Shown piece after piece: positions 1 to 7,484 of a stretch of 29,695 nucleotides of DNA. The notes below the pieces were generated by a model. The model did no database searches and was not told where the DNA came from. It worked only from the letters and a program-made list of their open reading frames with translations. The translations under genes were made by a program, and so were the position numbers. Source of the stretch: Candidatus Methylomirabilota bacterium (GTDB lineage: Bacteria; Methylomirabilota; Methylomirabilia; Methylomirabilales; 2-02-FULL-66-22). The stretch is taken from positions 1-29,695 of the forward strand of contig JACQVO010000090.1 in NCBI GenBank assembly GCA_016209725.1, given 5' to 3'. Within the stretch, counting starts at the first letter, position 1, and each line of letters starts with the position of its first letter.

Positions 1-426
1 AACCTCAATCTCCTGGGTACGCGCGAACCGGCAATCTATGGCCGGACGACGCTGGCGGAGATCGAGAAGCAGCTCCGGGAGCTGGCGCTGGACCTCAAGC
101 TGGAGCTGCGGTTCGTGCAGTCGAACCACGAGGGGGCGCTGGTGGATGCCATCCACGAGGCGCGAGGCTGGGCGGAGGGCCTCCTGATCAACCCCGGGGG
201 TTACACCCACACCAGCGTGGCCCTGCGCGACGCCGTCACGGCCGTGGCCCTCCCCACAGTCGAGGTGCACCTGTCCAACAACCACAAGCGGGAGCCGTTC
301 CGGCAGCACTCCTATATTGCACCCGTGGCGGTGGGGCAGATCATGGGCTTCGGGGCGGATAGCTACCTGCTGGGCCTGCGGGCCCTGGCCGGGATCCTGG
401 AGCGGGAGGGTGGGAGCGGCTCGTAG
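1..426 (+). CDS. aroQ: 3-dehydroquinate dehydratase, type II (copy 1, 5' end outside window)
   Basis: This gene interconverts 3-dehydroquinate and 3-dehydroshikimate, in the shikimate pathway or in quinate catabolism, in the cytoplasm. The frame is open from base 1 and begins inside the conserved NLNLLGTREP block, so only about 10 N-terminal residues are missing. The catalytic Arg and Tyr of GTREPAIYG are present, as are QSNHEG, INPGGYTHTS, EVHLSN and the REPFR arginine. An Asn replaces the usual Ile in the SNIH segment (SNNHKREPFR). A second aroQ lies at 7571. This copy sits beside SDR/MaoC/CaiB catabolic genes rather than chorismate genes, so a catabolic role is possible but inferred. It ends in TAG. 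Confidence 0.93.
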   Translation, partial: NLNLLGTREPAIYGRTTLAEIEKQLRELALDLKLELRFVQSNHEGALVDAIHEARGWAEGLLINPGGYTHTSVALRDAVTAVALPTVEVHLSNNHKREPFRQHSYIAPVAVGQIMGFGADSYLLGLRALAGILEREGGSGS

Positions 427-474
427 GGGCGGATCTCGCGCCGCCTCCCCCGATGTGAAGGAGGGTCCGCAAGG

Positions 475-1245
475 ATGGATTGTCATCTGACGAATCGTGT
501 CGCCGTCGTCACGGGCGGGGGCCGGGGAATCGGCGAGGGGATCGCCCTCCGGCTCGCGGCCGAAGGGGCGCACGTGGTCGTGGCCGACCAGAATCCCGAG
601 ACGGCCAGGGCGGTCGCCGGCAAGATCGAAAAGGCGGGCCGGAAGGCGCTGGCCTGTGGTGTGGACGTGACCGCGTGGGACCAGGTCCAGGCCATGGTGG
701 CCCAGGCCATTCGGGACCTGGGCCGGATCGACATCCTGGTGAACAACGCGGGGATCTCCCCGAAAGTGGACGGGCGCAAGATCCTGGTCCACGAGATCGA
801 CCCCGCGCAGTGGGATCAGGTCCTGGCTGTGAATCTCAAGGGGGCGTTCCACTGTGCAAAAGCCATCATCCCCCACATGATGGCGCAAGAGTACGGCCGG
901 ATCGTCAGCATCGCCTCCATCTCCGGCAAGACGGGCTGGGCCGGGCCAGCCGGGGCGCACTACGCCGCATCCAAGGCCGGGTTGGCGGCGCTCACCCGGT
1001 TCATGGCGCATGAGCTGGCCCCGTACAACATCCTGTGTAATGCCCTGGCGCCCGGCCGGATCGAGACCCCCATGCGTGCACTCTCCAACGATGAGGAGAA
1101 CGAGGCCATGCGGGTGCGGATCCCTCTCCAGCGCTTCGGCACCATCGACGAGGTCGCCAACCTCGTGCTGTTTCTCGTGTCGGAGCTGGCGTCCTACATC
1201 ACAGGCGAGATCGTGGATATCAACGGCGGCTGGCTGATCGACTGA
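475..1245 (+). CDS. SDR-family NAD(P)-dependent oxidoreductase (FabG-like)
   Basis: This is a classical short-chain dehydrogenase/reductase of 256 aa, a normal length. The cofactor motif TGGGRGIG is at residues 13-20 and NNAG at 90-93. The catalytic residues are Asn120, Ser150, Tyr163 and Lys167 (YAASK). Asp38 at the end of the second strand suggests NAD(H) preference. The C-terminal GGWLID is typical of 3-oxoacyl-ACP/3-hydroxyacyl-CoA type members. An AGGAGGG-type ribosome site precedes the ATG. The gene lies between aroQ and CoA-type genes (MaoC, CaiB), so a hydroxyacyl-CoA or alicyclic alcohol substrate is plausible, but substrate cannot be read from sequence. A diverged copy of its 3' part lies at 2728-2843. 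Confidence 0.93.
   Translation: MDCHLTNRVAVVTGGGRGIGEGIALRLAAEGAHVVVADQNPETARAVAGKIEKAGRKALACGVDVTAWDQVQAMVAQAIRDLGRIDILVNNAGISPKVDGRKILVHEIDPAQWDQVLAVNLKGAFHCAKAIIPHMMAQEYGRIVSIASISGKTGWAGPAGAHYAASKAGLAALTRFMAHELAPYNILCNALAPGRIETPMRALSNDEENEAMRVRIPLQRFGTIDEVANLVLFLVSELASYITGEIVDINGGWLID
1028..1143 (+). repeat. Direct repeat, copy A (inside SDR gene)
   Basis: About 116 bp of the SDR gene, encoding the CNALAPG...LQRFGT region, reappears at 2728-2843 with no gaps, an offset of exactly 1,700 bp and about 16 mismatches (roughly 86% identity by eye). Confidence 0.9.
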
Positions 1246-1267
1246 TCCCGGAGGGGGGAACGCCATC

Positions 1268-1476
1268 ATGCCCGAAGCACGCTACTACGAGGAGGGCAAA
1301 GTCGGGAACGAGTGTATCACGCCCGCGGTCACCATCACCGACGCCCACATCCTGGCCTACGCGGGCGTCTCGGGCGACCACTCGCCCTTGCACGTGAAAT
1401 TCCGGGTGGCCAGCATGCGGACCACCAAGCAGCCGGGCTGGGGGATCGTGTTCGTGGCCTCGGAGCTGATCAACCA
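1268..1476 (+). pseudogene. MaoC-like (R)-hydratase remnant with internal deletion
   Basis: The ATG is preceded by a strong GGAGGGGGG ribosome site. The first 40 codons match the start of MaoC-type enoyl-CoA hydratases, including the hot-dog active-site segment AGVSGDHSPLHV. Directly after LHV the frame jumps to what looks like the family's C-terminal strand region (KFRVASMRTTKQPGWGIV, then ELIN). About 50 central residues are therefore missing, inferred from the usual 140-150 aa length. After ELIN the frame runs into CaiB coding sequence read in another frame. The likely cause is deletion between short LHV/VHV-coding repeats, with a second junction joining the gene to caiB. It is almost surely non-functional. 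Confidence 0.7.
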
Positions 1477-1479
1477 TTA

Positions 1480-2721
1480 CCTCTGGCAGGAATCCGGGTC
1501 ATTGACCTCACCCACTTCCTGGCAGGGCCGTATCTCACCCGCTGCCTCGCCGCCCTGGGGGCCGAGGTCATCAAGGTGGAACGCCCCCCTGCCGGCGAGG
1601 AGGCGCGCAGCCATCCGTACCACCTGGACGGGCAGAGCGGGTATTTCCTCCAGCAGAACATGGGAAAGTAGGGGCTGTGCGTGGACCTGAAGGACCCGCG
1701 GGGACAGGAGGTTCTCCACAGACTGGCCCGCGCCTCGGATGTCCTGGTGGAAAACTATCGGCCCGGCGTCTTGGATCGGCTGGGGCTCGGCTACGAGGGG
1801 TTGTCGGGCATCAATCCGGGTCTGGTCTACTGCTCGGTCTCCGCCTACGGCCACACGGGCCCGTATGCCGGCCGGCCGGGCTACGGCCTTTTGGCCGAGG
1901 CCCGGAGCGGCGTCATGGACTTGGTGGGCGTGCCGGGAGAGCCGCCCCCCGTGCTGCGCCTGCCCATCGCCGACGGGTTCGCGGGCATCCATGGTGTGGC
2001 GGCCGTGTGCGCCGCGCTGGTCGGACGCCACGCGACCGGCCGGGGGCGGCACATTGATATCGCCCTGTACGACTGCATGGTGGCGCTCCACGAATTCGCC
2101 ATCCAGCACTACACCCTGAGCGGCGGCACCGACATCCTGACCCGTAGCGGGTACGACCTGCCCCAGTCCACGCCCTACGGCGTCTTCACGACCCGCGACG
2201 GGTACATCGCTATCGCTGCCCACATGGACGAGGCCTGGAGGCGCATGGCCCGGTTGATGGGTGGGAAGGCGCTGGCGGCTGATCCGCGATTCCAGGACGG
2301 CGTCGGGCGGAATGCTCACCGGGAAGAGATCCTGCGACGCATCGGGGAATGGGTCATGGCGCAACCCTCCCTCGAGGAATGTGTCGCGGCGCTGGACGCG
2401 GCCGGCGTCCCGTGCGCGCCCGTCCAACGCATTGACCAAGTCGTGGCCGATCCCCAGGTGCGGGCCCGCGGGATGCTCTTCGAGCAGGAGCATCCGGTCC
2501 TGGGCCGGGTGACCCTGCCCAACGTTCCGTTCAAGTTTTCGGACGGGGAGGTGACGCCGCGGAGTCCGGCGCCCCTTCTGGGACAACACAACCGCGAGGT
2601 CCTCTGCACGATTCTCGGCTACTCGCCGGCGCAGGCGGCGGAGATGGAACGGGACGGAGTCCTCGACGCGGAGGAGGCGGTCAGTCGACTGCCGGGCAAC
2701 CCGGCCGAGCGGAAAGAGTAG
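1480..2721 (+). pseudogene. CaiB/BaiF family (class III) CoA-transferase with in-frame TAG at 1669-1671
   Basis: Class III CoA-transferases move CoA between carboxylic acids. Homology begins at PLAGIRVIDLTHFLAGPY and continues through GAEVIKVE, LVENYRPG, SVSAYGHTGP and HIDIALYDC (the Asp likely being the catalytic nucleophile) to a TAG at 2719, about 413 codons, full length for the family. One TAG interrupts it after QQNMGK, and GLCVDLKDP follows in the same frame with no frameshift. Homologues usually have Lys or Arg at this point, so AAG to TAG is the simplest change. No ATG or GTG start lies near 1480 in this frame, because the 5' end abuts the MaoC remnant. A restart at GTG 1681 would give 346 aa without the N-terminal CoA-binding part. 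It is probably a pseudogene unless TAG is read through. Confidence 0.85.
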
Positions 2722-2727
2722 CCACCC

Positions 2728-2843
2728 ACATCCCCTGCAATGCCCTGGCGCCCGGGTGGATCGAAACACCCATGCGCGCCCTCAGTAACGCGGAGGAGAA
2801 CGAGGCCCTGCGGGTGCGCATCCCTCTCCAGCGCTTCGGCACC
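2728..2843 (+). pseudogene. SDR 3' fragment (direct repeat, copy B)
   Basis: This is a gapless copy of 1028-1143, starting 7 bp after the CaiB stop. It encodes CNALAPGWIETPMRALS and then AEENEALRVRIPLQRFGT. The reading frame is kept and most differences are synonymous or conservative, so it looks like the remnant of a once-functional paralogous SDR rather than a recent duplication of the neighbour. It lacks the cofactor domain and has no start. Similarity stops abruptly after the FGT codons. Confidence 0.85.
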
Positions 2844-2979
2844 GTGGTGGATCCGGCGGACCTGTTCGTCGCCAAGAAGCAGGCCATGGCCATCGCCTTC
2901 AAGCACACCGTCGAGGCCAGGAGCGGCGGGCGGATCAGTGAGGTCCGAGAGCGTGTAGTTGGCCATATAGGCCCACCGT

Positions 2980-3181
2980 TCCGGCTTGCCGTTGTGCAGC
3001 ATGGCAGTGAGGGGCAGGAAGTGCCGCGCACGGCCCCGAGGAGCTTCCCGAGCTTGTACCATTTGGTCTCCTTGATCTCGCCACCGAAGAAGTGGGCCGA
3101 CATCTTGTGGGCTTCGTCCACGATCACGAGGTCCCAATCGGCTTGGTCGTCCCGGAGCTTCGCCCGGACATCCTCGTTCCG
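2980..3181 (-). pseudogene. SNF2/DEAH helicase fragment, frameshifted
   Basis: Reading the reverse strand, RNEDVRAKLRDDQADWDLV leads into IVDEAHKMSAHFFGGE and KLGKLLGAV, the Walker B (DEAH) region of SNF2-like helicases. After about position 3029 the match continues in another frame as RHFLPLTAMLHNGKPE, corresponding to the family motif III region (LTATPHNGK), with TP replaced by ML. There is no Walker A and no C-terminal helicase domain. It is an internal scrap of roughly 65 codons with a frameshift. Helicases of this kind occur in mobile and defence islands, but the fragment does not show which one. Confidence 0.75.
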
Positions 3182-3278
3182 GCAGCCCGGTCGCACCGGG
3201 CTCCCCGACCTCACTCCGTTGCGCCACGCCATGAAGCCGAACTCCTTGAAAACACGAACCGTCGCCCGCAATTAAGCC

Positions 3279-3307
3279 TTGACTCGATACGGGGGGTGCC
3301 GTAACTT
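3279..3307 (+). promoter_or_regulatory. Candidate sigma-70-type promoter for aroKB
   Basis: TTGACT (3279-3284) and TAACTT (3302-3307) are separated by 17 bp, about 120 bp upstream of the aroKB start. The -35 is strong (5/6) and the -10 is weak (3/6). It lies at the edge of the degenerate segment, where a new transcription unit is expected. Confidence 0.45.
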
Positions 3308-3424
3308 CATCGCCACTTGCGGCCGCGGAGGCGACCCGCTGTCGAGGGGAGACCTCTTGCGGGGGGACGTGAGAGGAGCGGGACCGGCCGGGGCGGCCTG
3401 AGGCAGCGGGACGGCGCAAGGGTG

Positions 3425-5068
3425 ATGACGACGAAGGGAAACAGGCGGAATATCATCGTCACCGGATTCATGGCAACGGGGAAGTCGTCCGTCGGCCGGC
3501 GGCTGGCCATCCGGCTCGGGTACGACTTCCTGGACCTGGACACGCTGATCGCCGCCGAGGCGGGGATGCCCATCTCCCAGATCTTTGCCAGCCAGGGCGA
3601 AGAGAGCTTCCGCGCCCTGGAGTCCCGCATGGTGGACCGGGTGGCCGGGCGCGCGGGCTGTGTGGTGGCCACCGGGGGTGGGACCATCGTGGATCCGCGG
3701 AATCTGGAGGCATTGAAGCGGAGCGGCGTCGTCATCTCGCTCACCGCGGACCCCGACACCATCCTGTCCCGGGTCGGCCCGGTGGACGATCGGCCCATGC
3801 TGTGGGGTGGGGACACGCGGGAGCGGATCCGTCTCCTGCTGGAACAGCGCGCCCAGGCCTATGCCAGGGCGGACCTGATCGTGGATGCCTCGGCCCAGGC
3901 CATTGATTCCGTGGTGAATCACATCCTGGATTTCCTGGCCTTGCACCACGTGATCGCCCGGGGACCGGCCGTTGACCTGCCGGCGATGGCCCAGAGCATT
4001 CGGCTGGTCCTGGGCCCCCGATCCTACGAGGTGGTGATCGGGCCGAGCCTTTTGGGAGAGGTCGGCAGGCTGGTGAAGGGCCTGGACCTGGCGAGCACGA
4101 GCGTCCTGTTGACCAGCCCGGGGGATCACCGGCTCTTCGGCGGGCGCCTGATGCGCGCCCTCGAGGAAGCCGGCTTCGCGGTGACCTGCATCGAGCTGCC
4201 GGACCAGGAGGAGGAGAAGGGTCTGGAGCGGCTTGGCTGGCTCTACCGCCAGATGGCGGCGCAGCGGCTGGAGCGGCGATCGGCGGTCTTCGCCCTGGGC
4301 GGGGTCGTCATCGGAGAATTGGCCGGCTTCGCCGGCGCGACGTATCTCAGGGGCCTGCCCCTCATCCAGATCCCCACCTCGCTGATCGCGCAAGTGGACA
4401 CCAGCATCGGGGGGAAGGTGGGCGTGAACCTCCCGGAGGGGAAGAACCTGGTCGGGACGTTCTACCAGCCCCGCCTGGTGGTCACCGACGTCGAGACCCT
4501 GACCGCCCTCCCCGAGCGGGACTTCTGCGCCGGATTGGCCGAGGTGGTGAAGGTTGCCGCCATTCGGGATCGGTCCTTTTTCGAATACCTGGAGGCGAAC
4601 GTGGAGGAGGTCCTGTCCCGGGATCTCCAGGCCTTGGCCCGGCTGGTGAAGCGCGCGTGCGAAATCAAGACCTCGATCGTGGAGGCGGACGAGTGGGAAA
4701 CCGATGTCCGATCCATTCTGAACTTCGGCCACACCGTGGGCCATGCCCTGGAGGCGGCCACAGGCTACCATGGGCCCAACCATGGTGAGGCCGTGGCGGT
4801 GGGGATGGTGGTCGCCACGACCCTCTCGGTCCAGCGCGGAATCTGTCCCGGAGGGGATCTGGCCCGCCTGAGGCGCCTGCTGCAGTCGTTCGGGCTGTCC
4901 ACCAAGCTCCTGGCCGACCCGGGCGAGGTTCTCCGCTTCGTCCGCTACGATAAGAAGATCCAAGACCGCCTCGTGCGCTTCGTCCTTCTTCGCGGCATCG
5001 GGGATGCCACGATGAAGACGCTCGACACCCCGACGGAACTCGAGGCAGCCCTGAGTGCGTGCGCCTGA
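3425..5068 (+). CDS. aroKB: Fused shikimate kinase / 3-dehydroquinate synthase-like protein
   Basis: The predicted product is 547 aa. Residues 1-175 are shikimate kinase, with Walker A GFMATGKS (14-21), the substrate Asp segment FLDLD, FRALE, GGG (84-86) and the lid arginine in DDRPML. From about residue 188 a dehydroquinate synthase-like domain follows, with IPTSLIAQVDTSIGGK, LPEGKNLVG, AEVVK, NFGHTVGHALE, NHGEAVAVGM and YDKK. The zinc ligands (Glu of AEVVK and the two His) and the key lysines remain. The NAD loop is altered: GGVVIGELAGF instead of GGGVxGDxxGF. KVAAIRD also replaces the usual K(H/Y)G(M/L)IAD. ATG 3425 (or GTG 3422) is chosen because upstream codons are low-complexity. A separate, canonical aroB follows. 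The kinase is secure; whether the second domain is still a DHQ synthase is uncertain. Confidence 0.88.
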   Translation: MTTKGNRRNIIVTGFMATGKSSVGRRLAIRLGYDFLDLDTLIAAEAGMPISQIFASQGEESFRALESRMVDRVAGRAGCVVATGGGTIVDPRNLEALKRSGVVISLTADPDTILSRVGPVDDRPMLWGGDTRERIRLLLEQRAQAYARADLIVDASAQAIDSVVNHILDFLALHHVIARGPAVDLPAMAQSIRLVLGPRSYEVVIGPSLLGEVGRLVKGLDLASTSVLLTSPGDHRLFGGRLMRALEEAGFAVTCIELPDQEEEKGLERLGWLYRQMAAQRLERRSAVFALGGVVIGELAGFAGATYLRGLPLIQIPTSLIAQVDTSIGGKVGVNLPEGKNLVGTFYQPRLVVTDVETLTALPERDFCAGLAEVVKVAAIRDRSFFEYLEANVEEVLSRDLQALARLVKRACEIKTSIVEADEWETDVRSILNFGHTVGHALEAATGYHGPNHGEAVAVGMVVATTLSVQRGICPGGDLARLRRLLQSFGLSTKLLADPGEVLRFVRYDKKIQDRLVRFVLLRGIGDATMKTLDTPTELEAALSACA

Positions 5069-5167
5069 CCGGCCGCGGCTCGGCGAGCCGGCCGCGCGGC
5101 TCCTGGCGGGCGCTGGGTCTTGTTTGTCTGCATCCCGACCCGCTGATCCGGAATAGCCGCCTCGCCC

Positions 5168-6262
5168 ATGGACACGATTCATCTCGACCTCGGAAACTCG
5201 GGCTACGACATTCACATCGGCGCCGACCTGCTGCGGCAGGTCGGCGACATGATCCAGCCGCTCAACCTCGGCCGCAGCCTGGGGCTCATCACCCATCCGG
5301 CGCTGGAGGCGGTCTACGGGTCGGCAGTCGTGGCATCGCTCGAGCGCGCGGGCCACGTGGTCACGCTCCTGACCGTCCCCCCGGGAGAGGAGAGCAAGTC
5401 GCTGGACCAAGCGGCCCGGCTGTGCCAGGCGTTGGTCCGGGCGCGCCTGGATCGCGGGTCCGCCCTCCTCGGCCTCGGCGGGGGAGTGATCGGAGACCTG
5501 GGCGGGTTCGTGGCGGCGATCCTGTACCGCGGCATCCCCTTCGTCAATCTTCCCACGACGCTCCTGGCGCAGGTGGACAGCAGCGTGGGCGGCAAGACGG
5601 GCGTGAACCTGCCCGAGGGCAAGAACCTGGTCGGGGCCTTCCACCAGCCGCGCCTGGTGGCGGCAGACGTGCTGACCTTGCGGACGCTGGCGGAGCGGGA
5701 GTTCCGGTCCGGACTGGCCGAGGTGGTGAAGCACGGCATGATCGCCGATCGGGTGTTGTTCCAGCGGCTGGAGGAACAGGCTGATCGCATTCTGGCGAGG
5801 GATCCCCCGGCGCTCCAGGAGATTGTCCGCCGGTCTTGCACGATCAAGGCGCGGGTTGTCGAGGCGGACGAGCGCGAGGCGGGCCTGCGGGCCATGCTGA
5901 ACTTCGGGCACACCGTTGGCCACGCGGTGGAGGCGGCGCTGGGATACGGGGTGATCACCCATGGAGAGGCCGTGGCCCAGGGGATGCTGGTGGCCGCGGC
6001 GCTCTCGGTCCGGCGGGGGCTGTGTCCCGAGGCGGATGCGGCCCGACTGCGGGTACTCCTGAATCGCTTCGGCCTCCTGGGAGCCCCCCTGCCGTCGCCG
6101 CAATCCCTGGAAACATACATGGTTAGCGACAAGAAAGCCCGGGACGGCGTGGTCCAATTCGTGTTGACACGTGGGGTGGGAAGTGTTACTTTCGCGCCGA
6201 TTTCTGAGCGGGAGGAACTGCGGAGAGCCGTCCGGGACGCCCTGGGAAATCGGTTTCAATAG
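5168..6262 (+). CDS. aroB: 3-dehydroquinate synthase
   Basis: This is a canonical 364-aa DHQ synthase. It converts DAHP to 3-dehydroquinate with NAD and a divalent metal, the second shikimate-pathway step. PPGEESKS is at residues 71-78 and the NAD-loop GGGVIGDLGGF at 104-114. QVDSSVGGKTGVN, LPEGKNLVG and AEVVKHGMIAD follow, then NFGHTVGH and ITHGEAVAQGM (metal histidines), and SDKK. It lies 99 bp downstream of the aroKB fusion, is clearly related to that protein's second domain, and keeps every motif that domain has changed. No strong ribosome site is seen before ATG 5168, so it may be served by read-in translation. It ends in TAG. Confidence 0.95.
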   Translation: MDTIHLDLGNSGYDIHIGADLLRQVGDMIQPLNLGRSLGLITHPALEAVYGSAVVASLERAGHVVTLLTVPPGEESKSLDQAARLCQALVRARLDRGSALLGLGGGVIGDLGGFVAAILYRGIPFVNLPTTLLAQVDSSVGGKTGVNLPEGKNLVGAFHQPRLVAADVLTLRTLAEREFRSGLAEVVKHGMIADRVLFQRLEEQADRILARDPPALQEIVRRSCTIKARVVEADEREAGLRAMLNFGHTVGHAVEAALGYGVITHGEAVAQGMLVAAALSVRRGLCPEADAARLRVLLNRFGLLGAPLPSPQSLETYMVSDKKARDGVVQFVLTRGVGSVTFAPISEREELRRAVRDALGNRFQ

Positions 6263-6465
6263 TTGTCGGTTGTCCGTCGTCAGTTTTGCAGTGAGCTGAT
6301 GTAGTGCGGTGAATCCCAAATTCCTTTACAATTCCGTTCACCCTGAGCCTGTCGAAGGGTGCGGAATCTGGGCTTCGACAAGCATGTCCTGAGCCGAGTC
6401 GAAGGGCTCAGCCCGAACGGGCTCCCTGTAAAGCCATTTCTGACTCAGTACACTAGGTTGGACAC
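6263..6465. repeat. Intergenic spacer with dispersed hairpin-type repeats
   Basis: This 203-bp spacer holds CACCCTGAGCCTGTCGAAGG (from 6339), resembling the 'CCTGAGCCTGTCGAAGG' dispersed repeat seen between genes in many environmental genomes. A degenerate second unit (6371-6421) has CTTCGAC and GTCGAAG arms that can form a hairpin. GTCCGTCGTCAGT (6272-6284) recurs exactly at 20037-20049 in another spacer. No gene is seen here. Confidence 0.6.
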
Positions 6466-7086
6466 ATGGCGCTGCGGTTCGAAGAGATCGAGCGTCACGC
6501 CGCCAAGCTCGAACGGGAGCCTGGCTCGCGGGTGTTCGCCCAGCTCGCCGATGCTTACCGAAAGGAAGGCCTGCTGGAGGAGGCCATCCAGGTCTGCCGG
6601 GAGGGACTCCTCGCCCATCCGACCTACGCGAGCGCGCGGGTCGTGCTGGGCCGCGCCCTGCTGGAGCAGGGCTCCCTGGAAGAGGCGGAGGCGGAATTCC
6701 GCCGCGTTCTGGATCAGGCCCCGGACAATCTCGTGGCCCTCCGGCTCATGGGCGACCTCTCCGTCCGGCGGGATCAACCGGCCGAGGCGCGGACGTATTA
6801 CGACCGGGCGTTGCGCCTGAACCCACGTGACCAAGAGACCCAGGACCGCCTGGCGTCCCTGCCTGCCGTCCCCGTTGATCCCTTGGCCAGCCCCACTCTG
6901 GCGGCCATCTACGCGTCGCAGGGTCATGCAGAACTTGCCGAGGCGATGGTTGCCCGGCTCGGACACCGGGTCGAACAGCGACCGATCCCTCGCCCCGGAG
7001 GCGTCCCACAGCAGCGGGCAGCGGAGCTGGCCCTCGTGCAAAAACTCACCGCCTTCCTCGAGGCGGCGCGACAGCTTCGGAAGTAG
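6466..7086 (+). CDS. Tetratricopeptide-repeat protein
   Basis: A 206-aa soluble protein with no signal peptide. Residues about 22-125 form three TPR-like helical hairpins, recognisable from AQLADAYRKEGLLEEAI, VVLGRALLEQGSLEEAE and RLMGDLSVRRDQPAEAR, each followed by the typical AL.L.P turn. The C-terminal 80 residues contain LAAIYASQGHAELAEAM, possibly a further half-repeat, then a Pro/Arg-rich linker and a final helix. TPRs mediate protein-protein contacts; partner unknown. It is directly followed by a roadblock/LC7 protein, which suggests that the two act together, as in some small-GTPase or polarity modules (inference). ATG 6466 has no ribosome site upstream. Confidence 0.85.
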   Translation: MALRFEEIERHAAKLEREPGSRVFAQLADAYRKEGLLEEAIQVCREGLLAHPTYASARVVLGRALLEQGSLEEAEAEFRRVLDQAPDNLVALRLMGDLSVRRDQPAEARTYYDRALRLNPRDQETQDRLASLPAVPVDPLASPTLAAIYASQGHAELAEAMVARLGHRVEQRPIPRPGGVPQQRAAELALVQKLTAFLEAARQLRK

Positions 7087-7107
7087 GCGACCCAGGGCCG
7101 AAGGCCG

Positions 7108-7476
7108 GTGGAAGAGATGGCGGCTGATCTGGAGGGGACCCTGGCGGACCTGGCCCGGACGGTGCGGAGTGGGCAACGGGCCGTCCTCATGGACCTGGAC
7201 GGCGTCCCCATCGAGCAGGCGGCGCAGGGTCCTGGCGCGGATCTGGAATCCGTCGCCGCGGAGTATGCGGCTCCCCTGCGCCAGGCCCAGAGCCTGGCGG
7301 CAGAGCTGGAGCTGGGCGCGCCACTAGGCTACAGTGTGCGGGGGACAGGCGGGCTTTTCGTCTTTGCCTTCGCGCCCGGGGATCTCGTCCTGGCGGTCGA
7401 GGCGGACTCCGCGGGCCTGCGCGGGCAGATGCGCCAGGCCCTCATCCGAGCCCTGGGTCAGCTCCGCGATCTGTAA
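7108..7476 (+). CDS. Roadblock/LC7-domain protein
   Basis: A small 122-aa protein whose pattern fits the roadblock/LC7 (MglB-like) fold: an N-terminal helix, a strand with VLMDLDGVPIEQ, a long helix (EYAAPLRQAQSLAAELELG), then strands TGGLFVFAFAPGDLVLAVEA and a C-terminal helix. In bacteria such proteins often regulate Ras-like GTPases or act as scaffolds; no GTPase gene is visible here. The start may be GTG 7108 or the in-frame ATG 7117; a GGAAGAG tract sits between them. It lies 21 bp after the TPR gene, likely in the same transcript, and is followed by a terminator. Confidence 0.7.
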   Translation: MEEMAADLEGTLADLARTVRSGQRAVLMDLDGVPIEQAAQGPGADLESVAAEYAAPLRQAQSLAAELELGAPLGYSVRGTGGLFVFAFAPGDLVLAVEADSAGLRGQMRQALIRALGQLRDL

Positions 7477-7484
7477 GCTGACAC

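Noticed and set aside
2980..3181. Helicase fragment as part of a living defence system (for example DISARM-like)
   Set aside because: It lacks Walker A and the C-terminal helicase domain, is frameshifted, and has no partner genes nearby.
2772..3275. A + strand open frame of 167 codons starting in the SDR scrap
   Set aside because: It is a chimera of SDR fragment, unknown sequence and antisense of the helicase fragment, with no conserved protein running through it.
3272..6319. A 1,015-codon open frame on the reverse strand
   Set aside because: It is antisense to aroKB and aroB, has His/Arg/Gln-rich low-complexity sequence, and is a common artefact of high-GC codon usage.
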